From assembly GCF_009835145.1 (NCBI RefSeq), contig NZ_APKE01000001.1, positions 105,156 to 169,155 on the forward strand: 64,000 nt of DNA, read 5' to 3'. Every line of letters begins with the position of its first letter. Within the stretch, counting starts at the first letter, position 1. The notes under the pieces are model-generated. The model was not told the DNA's origin, did not search any database, and saw only the letters and a list, made by a program, of their open reading frames with translations. The position numbers and the translations under genes were made by a program. The stretch is from Profundibacterium mesophilum KAUST100406-0324. GTDB taxonomy: Bacteria > Pseudomonadota > Alphaproteobacteria > Rhodobacterales > Rhodobacteraceae. This document shows, piece by piece, positions 11,855 through 20,668 of the stretch.

Positions 11855-12238
11855 TTACTGGACGCGGCGCCAGGTCTGCTTCTTGCAGATCGGACCGATG
11901 CAGCCCGACACCTTGAGCACGTTGCCCTCCAGCGTCATCTTCGAGCGGTAGGTCTTGCCCGTCGAGGGCTGCCAGATCTTGCCATCGCCGTATTTGCCCG
12001 GCTTTTGCTGAACCATGTTCCATACCAGCGGCTTGCCGATGTTCTCCGAGCGATATTCCCCGGCGGCGTTGAAGGTCCGCGCGATGGTGCCGCAGATCGC
12101 GCCGCCGCAGGGCGCCATGCTGACATGGGCGAATGCCCCGTCATCGGCCTCGGTCTGCCAGATGCCCTCGACCGGATCGGCCCAGGCGGCAGCCGCCATC
12201 GAGATTGCCGCCGCCGCGGCCAGGATCAGCGTCTTCAT
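11855..12238 (-). CDS. Exported DUF2147 family protein
   Basis: 127-residue protein of the DUF2147 family (calycin-like small exported proteins of unknown role). A signal peptide of about 20 residues (MKTLILAAAAAISMAAAAWA) precedes the mature start DPVEGIWQT. Family features: GIWQTEADDG, two cysteine pairs (APCGGAICG and GCIGPICKK) that could form disulfides in the periplasm, and the YRSKMTLEGNVLKVSGC strand. Start ATG 12238 is chosen because it begins the signal peptide. It lies on the minus strand inside the his cluster. Function unknown. Confidence 0.82.
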   Translation of the reverse strand: MKTLILAAAAAISMAAAAWADPVEGIWQTEADDGAFAHVSMAPCGGAICGTIARTFNAAGEYRSENIGKPLVWNMVQQKPGKYGDGKIWQPSTGKTYRSKMTLEGNVLKVSGCIGPICKKQTWRRVQ

Positions 12239-12384
12239 GTCGATTTCCTCCCTAGATGCGCCAACGATGCCAAGGCGCCTGCAACCTCGCAAGACTGACG
12301 TGAGGTCGGCGGCATCGCGCATCGGGCTTGAGCTTGGCGGCCGCATGGGCTTAGACCGCCATCGACATCACAGGAGACGCAGCC

Positions 12385-13101
12385 ATGATCCTCTACCCCG
12401 CAATCGACCTCAAGGATGGGCAATGCGTCCGCCTTCTCAAAGGCGAGATGGACAAGGCGACGGTCTTCGGGGATGACCCGGCCGCGCAGGCGCGGCTCTT
12501 CGCGCAATCGGGATGCGAATGGCTGCATGTCGTCGACCTGAACGGGGCCTTCGCGGGCCGCCCGGTCAACGCGGAGGCGGTCGAGGCGATTCTCGCGGCA
12601 GTCGACATTCCCGTGCAGCTCGGCGGCGGCATCCGGGACATGGCCACGATCGAGACCTGGCTCGAGAAAGGCCTGTCGCGCGTGATCCTGGGGACCGTGG
12701 CGGTCGAGACACCCGAGCTGGTGCGCGCGGCCGCCCGCGCCCACCCCGGCAAGATCGCGGTGGGGCTCGATGCGCGCGCCGGCCGCGTTGCCACGCGCGG
12801 CTGGGCCGAGGAGACGGACATGATGGTAACCGACCTCGCCGCCGCCTTCGCCGATGCGGGTGTCGCGGCCATCATCTACACCGATATCGACCGCGACGGC
12901 GCCATGCAGGGGCCGAACATCCCGGCGACCGCGGCGCTGGCGAGATCGACCTCGATCCCCGTCATCGCCTCGGGCGGCGTTTCGTCGCTCGCCGACCTCA
13001 CGGCCCTGCGCGATACCGGGGTGATCTCGGGCGCCATCTCGGGTCGGGCGCTTTACGACGGCGCGCTCGATCTGCGCACGGCGCTGGAGGCCTTGCGCTG
13101 A
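12385..13101 (+). CDS. hisA: ProFAR isomerase
   Basis: TIM-barrel isomerase of histidine synthesis (ProFAR to PRFAR). 238 residues. Catalytic Asp8 (PAIDLKDG) and Asp129 (VGLDARAG), and phosphate-binding loops QLGGGIRD and IASGGVSS, occur twice as expected for the half-barrel duplication. Preceded by AGGAGA nine bases before the ATG. Its product is the substrate of HisF/HisH. Confidence 0.96.
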   Translation: MILYPAIDLKDGQCVRLLKGEMDKATVFGDDPAAQARLFAQSGCEWLHVVDLNGAFAGRPVNAEAVEAILAAVDIPVQLGGGIRDMATIETWLEKGLSRVILGTVAVETPELVRAAARAHPGKIAVGLDARAGRVATRGWAEETDMMVTDLAAAFADAGVAAIIYTDIDRDGAMQGPNIPATAALARSTSIPVIASGGVSSLADLTALRDTGVISGAISGRALYDGALDLRTALEALR

Positions 13102-13110
13102 CAGCTGCCC

Positions 13111-13169
13111 CTTCAGCTTCGTGAAAATACCTTCTTCGGCGGGCCGGGCGACACGCGCACCGGCCCGCC
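13111..13169 (-). terminator. Repeat-type terminator of the DUF302 gene
   Basis: On the minus strand a perfect 10-bp GC stem (13160-13169 with 13138-13147) is followed by a conserved tail, 13111-13137, with core GGTATTTTCACGAAGCTGAA. The same hairpin-plus-tail arrangement stands after hisE at 14883-14935 on the other strand. Confidence 0.6.
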
Positions 13170-13174
13170 CCGTC

Positions 13175-13621
13175 TTATTCCCCGGCGGCCGCCGCGGCGA
13201 GCTTCTCGAGCGCGTCCTCCATCTTGCCGACATATTCGGCGTCATCGTCGACGTCGAGATTGTCGAGGGTCTCCTCGACCTCCTCGTAGGCGACCCAGGT
13301 CTGACCTTCCGCATCCGCGTAGACCAGCACCTTGAGCGGCAGGTAGAGCCCCGCGAGAGCATCCGCCTGCATCGCCGGGGTGCCGAGCGCGGGATTGCCG
13401 AAGATCAGCAGCTGGCTATCGGCAAGTGTCATCCCCGCCTCGCGCGCGCCGGCCGCGTGATCCACCTTGGCAAAGATCGTCGCGCCGGCCTCCTTCACGG
13501 CCGCTTCGAGTCGGGCCATGGCTTCGCCCACATTGCCGTGCGCCTTGCTCCGCTCGATATCAGCGAATGCGGGGATAGCGAGGGTTGCGACAGCGCCTGC
13601 CGCGAGAATCGTCTTGAACAT
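13175..13621 (-). CDS. Exported DUF302 domain protein
   Basis: 148-residue small exported protein of the DUF302 fold. Signal peptide [20 protein letters not shown], then a compact domain with family-like stretches: [43 protein letters not shown], and [15 protein letters not shown]. The C-terminus is acidic ([11 protein letters not shown]). Start ATG 13621 opens the signal peptide. It sits on the minus strand between hisA and hisF and ends six bases before the repeat-type terminator. Function unknown. Confidence 0.82.
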   Translation of the reverse strand: MFKTILAAGAVATLAIPAFADIERSKAHGNVGEAMARLEAAVKEAGATIFAKVDHAAGAREAGMTLADSQLLIFGNPALGTPAMQADALAGLYLPLKVLVYADAEGQTWVAYEEVEETLDNLDVDDDAEYVGKMEDALEKLAAAAAGE

Positions 13622-13790
13622 GATGTGCCTCCTGTTGTTGCCGTCCCAACCGGGAGGGCGGCGCCATTGTTCCGGTGCGGCCCCGCTTCGTCCCGCGCAT
13701 CCCCGCGCGCGCGACGATACGCTCAAAGGCACGGCGCGGGGGGTGCAAAGACGCTGGCATCGGCGCGGCAAGGGGCCTAGAACCGCGGTC

Positions 13791-14552
13791 ATGCTGAAGA
13801 CACGTATCATTCCCTGCCTCGATGTCGCCGATGGCCGTGTGGTCAAGGGCGTCAATTTCGTCGATCTCGTGGATGCCGGCGATCCGGTCGACGCCGCGCG
13901 CGCCTATGACGCGGCCGGCGCGGACGAGTTGTGCTTTCTCGACATTCACGCCACGCACGAGAATCGCGGCACGCTTTATGATCTTGCGCGGCGCACGGCG
14001 GAGCATTGCTTCATGCCCCTGACCGTGGGCGGCGGGGTGCGCAGCCCCGACGACGTGCGCAACCTGCTCCTTGCCGGCGCCGACAAGGTCAGCTTCAATT
14101 CCGCCGCGGTCGCCGATCCCGACGTTGTCGCCGCCTCGGCCAATCGTTTCGGCTCGCAATGCATCGTCGTGGCGATCGATGCCAAGACCGTCGCGCCCGG
14201 CCGCTGGGAAATCTTCACCCATGGAGGCCGGCGCGCCACCGGCATCGACGCCGTGGAATTCGCGCGAACGGTGGTGGCCAAGGGTGCCGGCGAGATCCTC
14301 CTGACCTCCATGGACCGCGACGGAACCCGCTCCGGGTTCAACCTCGGCCTGACACGCGCCATCTCGGATGCCGTTCGGGTGCCTGTCATCGCCTCCGGAG
14401 GGGTCGGCACGCTTGACCATCTCGTCGAGGGGGTGACGGAGGGCGGCGCCAGCGCGGTTCTTGCCGCGTCGATCTTCCATTTCGGGGATCATTCGATCGG
14501 CGAGGCCAAGGCGCACATGGCCGCCGCCGGCATCCCGATGAGGATGTCATGA
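13791..14552 (+). CDS. hisF: Imidazole glycerol phosphate synthase, cyclase subunit
   Basis: TIM-barrel cyclase that uses ammonia from HisH to make imidazole glycerol phosphate and AICAR. 253 residues. Catalytic Asp11 (IPCLDVADG) and Asp130 (VVAIDAKTV), phosphate loops TVGGGVRS and IASGGVGT, and [10 protein letters not shown]. Start ATG 13791 agrees with the family N-terminus [11 protein letters not shown]. Its stop overlaps the hisE start as ATGA, so the two are translationally coupled. Confidence 0.96.
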   Translation: MLKTRIIPCLDVADGRVVKGVNFVDLVDAGDPVDAARAYDAAGADELCFLDIHATHENRGTLYDLARRTAEHCFMPLTVGGGVRSPDDVRNLLLAGADKVSFNSAAVADPDVVAASANRFGSQCIVVAIDAKTVAPGRWEIFTHGGRRATGIDAVEFARTVVAKGAGEILLTSMDRDGTRSGFNLGLTRAISDAVRVPVIASGGVGTLDHLVEGVTEGGASAVLAASIFHFGDHSIGEAKAHMAAAGIPMRMS

Positions 14553-14872
14553 GCGCGCTTCACAGGCTCGCCGCCACGATCGAGGCGCGGCGCGGCGCCG
14601 ATCCGGAAAGCTCCTGGACCGCCAAACTGCTCGACAAGGGTCCCGAGAAATGTGCCGAGAAATTCGGTGAGGAGGCCGTCGAGGCGATCATCGAAGCGGT
14701 CAAGGGGGACCGATCGGCCCTCGTGGGCGAAGCTGCCGACGTGCTCTATCACCTCCTGGTGATGCTTGCGGCACGCGATCTTGGCCTCGCCGACATCGAG
14801 GCCGAACTCGAACGCCGCGAGGGCCGCTCCGGCATCGCCGAGAAAGCCGCGCGCGGAAAGCCTGCCGGCTAG
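14549..14872 (+). CDS. hisE: Phosphoribosyl-ATP pyrophosphatase
   Basis: Hydrolyses phosphoribosyl-ATP to phosphoribosyl-AMP, step 2 of histidine synthesis. 107 residues, the size of stand-alone HisE without a HisI fusion. The MazG-like all-alpha fold shows in [17 protein letters not shown] and [16 protein letters not shown], whose acidic residues bind Mg. The start codon overlaps the hisF stop by 4 bp. Last gene of the his cluster. Confidence 0.95.
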   Translation: MSALHRLAATIEARRGADPESSWTAKLLDKGPEKCAEKFGEEAVEAIIEAVKGDRSALVGEAADVLYHLLVMLAARDLGLADIEAELERREGRSGIAEKAARGKPAG

Positions 14873-14882
14873 GCCGCACCTG

Positions 14883-14935
14883 CCGGGGGCTTCGCGCCCC
14901 CGGATCCCCGCGAGGTATTTTCGCGAAGCTGAAGG
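14883..14935 (+). terminator. Repeat-type terminator after hisE
   Basis: 8-bp stem CCGGGGGC/GCCCCCGG (14883-14890 with 14896-14903), then a tail with core GAGGTATTTTCGCGAAGCTG, nearly identical to the tail at 13111-13137. It ends where the convergent CoA-binding gene stops. Confidence 0.6.
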
Positions 14936-15403
14936 CTAGAGCGAGGAGGAGATGATGCCGGTGGCGAAACCGCCCCGACGCAACTCTCCGAACAATCTTT
15001 GATACTCGATCTTGGGGCAACGGTCCTGCACCACGGTGATGCCCCGCTCGCGCGCCCGGTGCGCCGCCGCCTCGTGCCTGACCCCGATCTGCATCCAGAT
15101 GACCCGCAGGCCCGGGAGCGTCTCGAGTGCCTCGTCCACGAGGGCCGGGACATGTTCGGAGCGGCGGAAGATGTCGAGCATGTCGATCCGTCCCTCCAAG
15201 GATGCCAAGTCCGGCTGCACGGCTCGTCCGAACATCGTCTGCCCCGCCAGGCCCGGATTGACCGCCGTCACCTCGTAGCCGCGTGCGGCGAGATACCTCG
15301 CGACGAAATGGCTGGGCCTGACGGGATTGGCCGACACGCCAACGCAGGCGATCGTCCGGGTCTCGGTCAGCAATGTCTTCAGTTCGGCGTCATTCAGGCT
15401 CAT
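14936..15403 (-). CDS. CoA-binding domain protein (YccU type)
   Basis: 155-residue Rossmann-fold CoA-binding protein. Landmarks: IACVGVSANPVRPSHFVARYL (nucleotide loop), YEVTAVNPGLAGQ, and RIDMLDIFRRSEHVPALVDEAL, all typical of the YccU/CoA_binding_2 family; RVIWMQIGVRHE and the late Cys in QDRCPKIE also fit. The start ATG 15403 (MSLNDAELK) matches the family; upstream codons do not. The cellular role is unproven in this family. It is convergent with hisE. Confidence 0.83.
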   Translation of the reverse strand: MSLNDAELKTLLTETRTIACVGVSANPVRPSHFVARYLAARGYEVTAVNPGLAGQTMFGRAVQPDLASLEGRIDMLDIFRRSEHVPALVDEALETLPGLRVIWMQIGVRHEAAAHRARERGITVVQDRCPKIEYQRLFGELRRGGFATGIISSSL

Positions 15404-15460
15404 ACCCCGATCTGCACTCGATCCGCGGCCGCGCGCAATGCCGATCACGACCCGGCACGC

Positions 15461-15489
15461 AAAAAAGCGCCCGGGACGGACCCGGGCGC
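15461..15489 (-). terminator. Rho-independent terminator downstream of rlmB
   Basis: On the minus strand a perfect 9-bp stem GCGCCCGGG/CCCGGGCGC with a 5-nt loop runs into six T (15466-15461). It lies 127 nt past the rlmB stop, leaving a structured 3' region between. Confidence 0.85.
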
Positions 15490-15615
15490 AGGTTTGAACG
15501 AGGGACAGTAAGGGTCTCGCGGAGCTGTTCCGTCTCCGCGACCTGATGGTCAGATGGGGTTACCCGGCGGCGGCTGCGAGCGCTCTCGCGCAAGCGTGAA
15601 GCCCGCGTGAGCCGG
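15490..15615 (-). ncRNA. Candidate small RNA or long 3' UTR after rlmB
   Basis: 126 nt between the rlmB stop and a strong intrinsic terminator, with no open frame I can support. On the minus strand it holds a hairpin, GGTCGCGGAG-loop-CTCCGCGAGACC (15543-15513), with one bulged base. Checked against the conserved 4.5S RNA apical loop and the tRNA cloverleaf, it matches neither. It could be a 3'-UTR-derived sRNA or just the mRNA end. Confidence 0.3.
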
Positions 15616-16398
15616 TCAGCCACGCATCATGGCCGCGTGCAGGCTCACTGCCGCCGCGTTCGACACGTTGAGCGAGCCGAAGCCGCGCGCAGCGTCGATC
15701 CTCGCCAGATGATCGCAGGTCTCTTTCGTGCGGGCCCGCAGGCCAGGCCCCTCGGCCCCCAGAACGAGCCCCACGGGGCGGCCAGCACCCTGCCCGACCG
15801 CTTGCGCAAGGCCCAGCTCGCCCTCAGCGTCGAGCCCGATCAGCACGAAACCCATGTCCTTCAGCCGGCCCATTGCCTCCGCGAGATTGCCGACGCGCAG
15901 GTAGGGTTGACGCTCGAGCGCGCCCGACGCGGTCTTGGCCAGGGCGCCGCTCTCGGGCGCCGAATGGCGGGAAGGAGCAATGACCGCCGCCGCGCCGAAC
16001 ACCTCTGCCGAGCGCAGGATGGCCCCGACATTGTGCGGATCCGTCACCCGGTCGAGCAGCACCACGAGCGGATGCTCCCCCGACCCGCCGAGGCAGACCT
16101 CCTCGAGCGGGCCCCATTCCAGCGGCCGCGTCTCGAGCGCGGCGCCCTGGTGAACCGAGCCGGGATCGAGCGGGACGGGAAACTTGCGCGGATCGGCGAT
16201 CTCGGGCGTGATGCCCGACATCTCGATCGCCTTGGTGAGCTTGGCCTGCGCGTTGCGCGTCACCACAAGGCGCAGCTTCTGGCGCGCCGTGTTCTCGAGG
16301 GCATCACGGACCGCGTGCAGGCCGAAAAGCCAATGCGTCTGGTTGGCCTCCGCCCGCGCGCCGCGCTCCTTGTCGATCACCCATTTCGGCTTTTTCAT
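15616..16398 (-). CDS. rlmB: 23S rRNA 2'-O-methyltransferase, SpoU family
   Basis: S-adenosylmethionine-dependent trefoil-knot methylase, expected to modify a 23S rRNA guanosine ribose. 260 residues. An N-terminal substrate-binding domain (THWLFGLHAVRDALEN) is followed by the SpoU domain: motif 1 LLDRVTDPHNVGAILRSAEV, motif 2 GLVLGAEGPGLR, motif 3 SLNVSNAAAVSLH. The Lys/Arg-rich start MKKPKW at ATG 16398 is chosen; the frame stays open further upstream, across the antisense of tRNA-Tyr, without similarity. Another tRNA/rRNA SpoU target is possible but less likely. Confidence 0.9.
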   Translation of the reverse strand: MKKPKWVIDKERGARAEANQTHWLFGLHAVRDALENTARQKLRLVVTRNAQAKLTKAIEMSGITPEIADPRKFPVPLDPGSVHQGAALETRPLEWGPLEEVCLGGSGEHPLVVLLDRVTDPHNVGAILRSAEVFGAAAVIAPSRHSAPESGALAKTASGALERQPYLRVGNLAEAMGRLKDMGFVLIGLDAEGELGLAQAVGQGAGRPVGLVLGAEGPGLRARTKETCDHLARIDAARGFGSLNVSNAAAVSLHAAMMRG

Positions 16399-16481
16399 GA
16401 CGGTTCCATCCTGTTCGGCGCCCATTCGTCCCTCGCGCGACCCATGCGGGGCGCACCGCCCGAGCGCAAGGATTTTTCCTG

Positions 16482-16510
16482 TTGACGCTGCCGGGAGGCA
16501 CTTGTATCCC
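16482..16510 (+). promoter_or_regulatory. Promoter of tRNA-Tyr
   Basis: TTGACG (16482-16487), 17-bp spacer, TATCCC (16505-16510), about 40 bp before the mature tRNA 5' end. Confidence 0.55.
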
Positions 16511-16551
16511 ACGCCTCGCCGGATGGGGCAAACACCCCGGACATGGCAAGT

Positions 16552-16635
16552 GGGCGACAGGCCGCAAGGTGTGGCAGGGGACTGTAACTCCCTCGCGGAG
16601 ACGCACGCCTGGTTCGATTCCAGGGTCGCCCACCA
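16552..16635 (+). tRNA. tRNA-Tyr (anticodon GTA), CCA encoded
   Basis: Acceptor GGGCGAC/GTCGCCC; D arm GCC/GGC; anticodon stem GGGGA/TCCCT with loop CTGTAAC (anticodon GTA); a long variable arm as in class II tRNAs; T arm CCTGG-TTCGATT-CCAGG; discriminator A16632 and genomic CCA 16633-16635. It lies between divergent rlmB and rpmF. Confidence 0.93.
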
Positions 16636-16911
16636 CTTGCTTCTTGACATCACCATGCTTTGAAATGCCCAGACCGTCTTGGCCTGCGTCCCATGTGGGT
16701 CTATAGGGCCCGGGCGCCCGGCGTCCCTTTCGCACGCCCTGCCCGGCCCGCCCGCATGGGGGACGATCGACAGGAAAACGGGTCCCATGCGAGTTAGTTG
16801 CCTCGCCGGGCTTGATCCGGGCCGATGAAGGGCGTAAAGCCCCGCGGACCAATTCATGCGAATTCCACATGACCACCGGGCCAGCGGCCCCCGAACCATC
16901 GAGGTTGAGAC

Positions 16912-17118
16912 ATGGCTGTCCCTCAGAATAAGATCACGAAGTCGCGTCGCAACATGCGCCGTGCCCATGATGCCCTGACCCCCGGCAACCCTGCCGAGTG
17001 CCCCAATTGCGGTGAGCTCAAGCGTCCGCATCACGTCTGCGGCGCCTGCGGTCACTATGCCGAGCGCGAAGTCGTCGCTCAGGCGGCAGAGGTCGATCTC
17101 GACGACGACGCGGCCTGA
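16912..17118 (+). CDS. rpmF: 50S ribosomal protein L32
   Basis: 68-residue ribosomal protein. Canonical opening [21 protein letters not shown]; a zinc-ribbon-like motif CPNC...CGAC (residues 30-48); acidic C-terminal tail. It is followed by plsX and fabH, the widespread bacterial link between a ribosomal protein gene and lipid synthesis genes. The 276 bp upstream, after tRNA-Tyr, contain a palindrome CCGGGCGCCCGG (16710-16721) but no gene I can support. Confidence 0.97.
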   Translation: MAVPQNKITKSRRNMRRAHDALTPGNPAECPNCGELKRPHHVCGACGHYAEREVVAQAAEVDLDDDAA

Positions 17119-17134
17119 AGGCGCGGCGGCTCGC

Positions 17135-18250
17135 ATGGGCATGTCCCCCCAAGGACGACAGGCACAGGCAGCCGCAAGCTCCGAGGATGCCGATCCGCCG
17201 GTCATCTCGGTTGATGCGATGGGCGGCGATCAGGGTCCGGCCGCGGTCGTGGCCGGTGTCGTCCGCGCCGCCCGCCAGCATGGCGAGGCGCGTTTCCTGC
17301 TGCATGGGCGCTCCGCCGAACTCGCGCCGTTGCTCGCCAAGGCGGGACTTGGCGCGCGCGCCGAGTTGCGCAAGGCGGATGGCGTCGTCACGATGGACGA
17401 CAAGCCCAGCCATGTCATGCGTCATGGCAAGGACACCTCCATGTGGTCGGCGATCAGCGCGGTGCGTGCCGGCGAAGCCAGCGCGGCCGTAAGCTGTGGC
17501 AATACGGGCGCGCTGATGGCCGTCTCGATGCTGCGCCTGCGCAAGATCGAGGGGGTCAACCGCCCCGCCATCGCCTGCCTCTGGCCCTCGCGCGGGGCAT
17601 CCGGCTTCAACGTGATGCTCGATGTCGGCGCCGATATCAGGGCCGATCAGACCGACCTTCTGCAATATGCCCTGATGGGAGCCGCCTATGCGCGCAACGG
17701 GCTCCAGATCGAGCAGCCGCGTGTCGGCCTGCTCAATGTCGGCACCGAAGAGCACAAGGGGCGTGCCGAGCTCAAGGCGGCGCATGAGCTGCTGAGCGTC
17801 AACGCGGGTGAGGCCGGCTTCGATTTCGTCGGCTTCGTGGAGGGCGGCGACATTCCCTCCGACAGGGTCGATGTGATCGTCACCGACGGCTTCACAGGCA
17901 ACGTGGCGCTGAAGACCGGCGAGGGTACCGCGACGCTGATCCGCGACCTGCTGCGCGACGCGCTCCAGACCGGCCTTCTGTCGAAGCTCGGCGCCGTGCT
18001 TGCCATGGGCTCCTTCAAGAAATTGCAGACCAGGATCGACCCGCGACAGGTCAATGGCGGCGTCTTCCTCGGGCTCAACGGAACGGTGGTCAAGAGCCAC
18101 GGCTCGGCGGATGCGACCGGCATCGCCGCGGCACTCTCGCTCGCCGTCACCCTGTCCCGCAGCGGCTTCCAGCGGCGCCTTGCCGCCCGTGTTGCAACCG
18201 TGAACGCACTTCGACAAGATGCTCACAGCCCCGAACAAGACGGATCCTGA
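17135..18250 (+). CDS. plsX: Phosphate acyltransferase
   Basis: Converts acyl-ACP to acyl-phosphate, the first committed donor in phosphatidic acid synthesis. About 371 residues. Family signatures: VISVDAMGGDQGPAAVVAG; SAAVSCGNTGALMAVSMLRL; RPAIACLWPSRGASGFNVML; VGTEEHKGRAE; VTDGFTGNVALKTGEGTA; and near the end GVFLGLNGTVVKSHGSAD. The N-terminus is uncertain: in-frame ATGs at 17135 and 17141 both fall before the conserved start. It is separated from rpmF by 16 bp and from fabH by 4 bp, so the three form an operon. Confidence 0.94.
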   Translation: MGMSPQGRQAQAAASSEDADPPVISVDAMGGDQGPAAVVAGVVRAARQHGEARFLLHGRSAELAPLLAKAGLGARAELRKADGVVTMDDKPSHVMRHGKDTSMWSAISAVRAGEASAAVSCGNTGALMAVSMLRLRKIEGVNRPAIACLWPSRGASGFNVMLDVGADIRADQTDLLQYALMGAAYARNGLQIEQPRVGLLNVGTEEHKGRAELKAAHELLSVNAGEAGFDFVGFVEGGDIPSDRVDVIVTDGFTGNVALKTGEGTATLIRDLLRDALQTGLLSKLGAVLAMGSFKKLQTRIDPRQVNGGVFLGLNGTVVKSHGSADATGIAAALSLAVTLSRSGFQRRLAARVATVNALRQDAHSPEQDGS

Positions 18251-18254
18251 CAGC

Positions 18255-19226
18255 ATGACGAGACGAGCCGTGGTCCGCGGAGCCGGCCACTATCTGCCCG
18301 AGCGCGTGGTGCCGAACGCCGAGTTCGAAGGCTCCATCGACACGTCCGACGAATGGATCCGCAGCCGGTCGGGCATCGAGCGGCGCCATTTCGCGGCAGA
18401 GGGCGAGACCACCTCCGATCTCGCGGCCCGGGCGGCCGAGGCTGCCCTGAGCGACGCGGGGATGGACGCGGCGCGCATCGACGCGATCATCCTGGCGACA
18501 TCCACGGCCGACATGACCTTCCCCTCCGCGGCTACGATGGTGCAGGCGAAACTGGGCATGCAGTCGGGCTTCGCATTCGACGTGCAGGCGGTTTGCGCCG
18601 GGTTCGTCTATGCGCTGAGCACGGCGAACGCGCTGCTCGTTTCCGGGCAGGTCGACCGGGTCCTGGTGATCGGTGCCGAGACGTTCAGCCGGATCATGGA
18701 CTGGAGCGACCGCTCGACCTCGGTTCTCTTTGGTGACGGCGCCGGCGCCCTCGTGCTCGAGGCCGAGGATGGCAGCGGCGCGGCATCCGATCGCGGCATC
18801 CTGTCATCCGACCTCAATTCCGACGGCCGCTTCCGCGACCTCCTCTATGTCGATGGCGGAGTCGCCACGCGCGATACAGGCTATCTGCGGATGCAGGGCA
18901 AGGAAGTGTTCAGGCACGCCGTCGAGAAGCTGGCGCAGACCGCGCATCAAGCTCTCGACAAGGCGGGACTGACCCCTGCCGACGTGGACTGGATCGTGCC
19001 CCACCAGGCGAATCTGCGGATCATCAAGGCGACCGCGCAGCGAATGGACCTGCCGATGGAGAAGGTGATCGTCACCGTTCAGGATCATGGCAACACCTCC
19101 GCCGCCTCCATTCCCCTCGCCCTGTCGGTGGGCAAGCAGCGCGGCCTGATCAAGCAGGGCCAGCTGCTCGTGACCGAGGCAATCGGCGGCGGCCTTGCAT
19201 GGGGCTCGGTGGTGCTGCGCTGGTAG
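18255..19226 (+). CDS. fabH: 3-oxoacyl-ACP synthase III
   Basis: Condenses acetyl-CoA with malonyl-ACP to start fatty-acid synthesis. 323 residues, thiolase fold. Catalytic Cys114 (QAVCAGFVY), His250 (VPHQANLRI) and Asn280 (HGNTSAAS), plus GAETFSRIMDW and the C-terminal GGGLAWGSVVLRW. The start ATG 18255 (MTRRAVVRGAGHYLP) matches the family; an upstream in-frame ATG overlaps plsX and is rejected. Confidence 0.96.
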   Translation: MTRRAVVRGAGHYLPERVVPNAEFEGSIDTSDEWIRSRSGIERRHFAAEGETTSDLAARAAEAALSDAGMDAARIDAIILATSTADMTFPSAATMVQAKLGMQSGFAFDVQAVCAGFVYALSTANALLVSGQVDRVLVIGAETFSRIMDWSDRSTSVLFGDGAGALVLEAEDGSGAASDRGILSSDLNSDGRFRDLLYVDGGVATRDTGYLRMQGKEVFRHAVEKLAQTAHQALDKAGLTPADVDWIVPHQANLRIIKATAQRMDLPMEKVIVTVQDHGNTSAASIPLALSVGKQRGLIKQGQLLVTEAIGGGLAWGSVVLRW

Positions 19227-19293
19227 GTCACGCCCGGCACCGGTGGTATACCGCTCATACCTTGCTTTAGGCGCATTCTCCAAGCGTCTGATA

Positions 19294-19322
19294 TTGACAA
19301 GATTTCCCGAAAGGATCATGTT
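19294..19322 (+). promoter_or_regulatory. Candidate ihfA promoter
   Basis: Perfect -35 TTGACA (19294-19299), 17-bp spacer, CATGTT (19317-19322) as a weak -10; 27 bp before the ihfA ATG. An AT-rich stretch in a GC-rich genome. Confidence 0.5.
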
Positions 19323-19349
19323 TTCCCAACATCATCGGGGGATCATGCA

Positions 19350-19652
19350 ATGAGCGAAAAGACGTTGACACGAATGGATCTCAGCGAATGCGTGTTTCGC
19401 GAGGTCGGGTTGAGTCGGAACGAATCCGCTCAACTTGTGGAATCGGTGCTCACGAGCATGTCGGATGCGCTCGTGGCCGGGGAGACGGTGAAGATCTCCT
19501 CCTTCGGCACGTTCAGCGTCCGCGCCAAGGCGGCAAGGGTCGGACGCAATCCGAAGACCGGCGAGGAGGTTCCGATCCATCCGCGCCGTGTCCTGACCTT
19601 TCGGCCCTCCCATCTGATGAAGGACCGCGTCGCGGCCGGCAACAAGAAGTAG
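19350..19652 (+). CDS. ihfA: Integration host factor, alpha subunit
   Basis: DNA-bending HU/IHF protein that pairs with IhfB to shape promoters, recombination sites and origins. 100 residues. N-terminal helices ([25 protein letters not shown]), the [25 protein letters not shown] signature split across the beta arm with the intercalating proline region, and the C-terminal [15 protein letters not shown]. Preceded by GGGGGA. The MerR gene follows 17 bp downstream. Confidence 0.95.
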   Translation: MSEKTLTRMDLSECVFREVGLSRNESAQLVESVLTSMSDALVAGETVKISSFGTFSVRAKAARVGRNPKTGEEVPIHPRRVLTFRPSHLMKDRVAAGNKK

Positions 19653-19669
19653 AACGAGCAGAGCGCAGC

Positions 19670-20458
19670 ATGGAAAAATCACCAGATGCCTTTCGCACCA
19701 TAAGCGAGGTCGCCGACTGGCTCGACGTACCGACGCATGTGCTGCGGTTCTGGGAAAGCCGTTTCACGCAGATCAAGCCGGTCAAGCGGGCCGGCGGGCG
19801 GCGCTACTACCGCCCGGCAGACATGGAACTGCTCGGCGGCATCAAGCGTCTGCTGCATGACGATGGGCTGACCATCAGGGGCGTGCAGAAGCTCCTGCGT
19901 GAGGATGGTGTCAAGCATGTCTCCTCCCTGTCGGCGCCGCTCGGCATCGGCGAGGAGCCGGCGCAGGATGCCGGGCCGCCCCCGGTGCCCAAGCATCGCC
20001 AGCAACCCGCCCCGGCCCGGACATCTCACACGGCGCCGCCCGCCGAGGATGCCAATGTCGTCCAGCTGCAACCGGCACGCCCCGGCGCCGGGCGTTCCGG
20101 CACGCCGCTCGAGCTGGCGGACGGCACCCCCCACCGCGCCTTCAACGAAGATCACGCCGATCTCGTCTCCAGCGGGAATGGCCGCGGAAATGGTGGAAGG
20201 CACGTACCTTCCCAAGAGGATCAGGAGCATGACGCGGCACGCCGCGGCGTCTCCACCGCATTCGCGAGCGATGCGCCCGAGCAGGACCCGGCAGATGACG
20301 ATCCGGCCTTTGCCGGCGGCGATCCGGTCCTTCTCGCCGCGCTCGAGATCGCAGGCGCGGCCTCGGGCCGCGATGCCCTGCCCGATCCCGCGGTGATCGG
20401 ACAGTTGCACCAGCGCCTGTCGGCCCTGCATGAACGCCTCTCCATCCGCCAAGGGTGA
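19670..20458 (+). CDS. MerR family transcriptional regulator
   Basis: 262 residues. The N-terminal 80 residues form a MerR winged helix ([25 protein letters not shown], then [17 protein letters not shown]). The middle 80-215 is Pro/Ala-rich and probably disordered; the end ([19 protein letters not shown]) is helical and may mediate dimerisation. No metal-binding cysteines, so it is not a metal sensor of the classical type. It sits directly after ihfA, an order I remember as common in this family; target genes are unknown. Confidence 0.85.
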   Translation: MEKSPDAFRTISEVADWLDVPTHVLRFWESRFTQIKPVKRAGGRRYYRPADMELLGGIKRLLHDDGLTIRGVQKLLREDGVKHVSSLSAPLGIGEEPAQDAGPPPVPKHRQQPAPARTSHTAPPAEDANVVQLQPARPGAGRSGTPLELADGTPHRAFNEDHADLVSSGNGRGNGGRHVPSQEDQEHDAARRGVSTAFASDAPEQDPADDDPAFAGGDPVLLAALEIAGAASGRDALPDPAVIGQLHQRLSALHERLSIRQG

Positions 20459-20533
20459 TCCGCGCAAAAAGGCCAGAGAATTGCCCGATCTGCCCTTGCC
20501 TCCGCCGTTCGATCGGTTAAAAGCAGCCGCAGT

Positions 20534-20610
20534 CGGGCTATGGCGCAGCCTGGTAGCGCGTCCGTCTGGGGGACGGAAGGTCGCAGGTTCGAGTCCTGCT
20601 AGCCCGACCA
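20534..20610 (+). tRNA. tRNA-Pro (anticodon GGG), CCA encoded
   Basis: Acceptor CGGGCTA/TAGCCCG; D arm GCGC/GCGC; anticodon stem TCCGT/ACGGA with loop CTGGGGG (anticodon GGG); T arm GCAGG-TTCGAGT-CCTGC; A73 and genomic CCA. It lies 75 bp after the MerR gene. Confidence 0.95.
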
Positions 20611-20668
20611 AACCGACATCGCCCGCCGCCCGAAAGGGCAGCGGGCGTTCGTCTTTCAGGAGCGCGTC

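Noticed and set aside
15490..15615. tRNA or 4.5S RNA after rlmB
   Set aside because: No cloverleaf and no conserved signal-recognition-particle apical loop could be formed; kept only as a generic RNA candidate.
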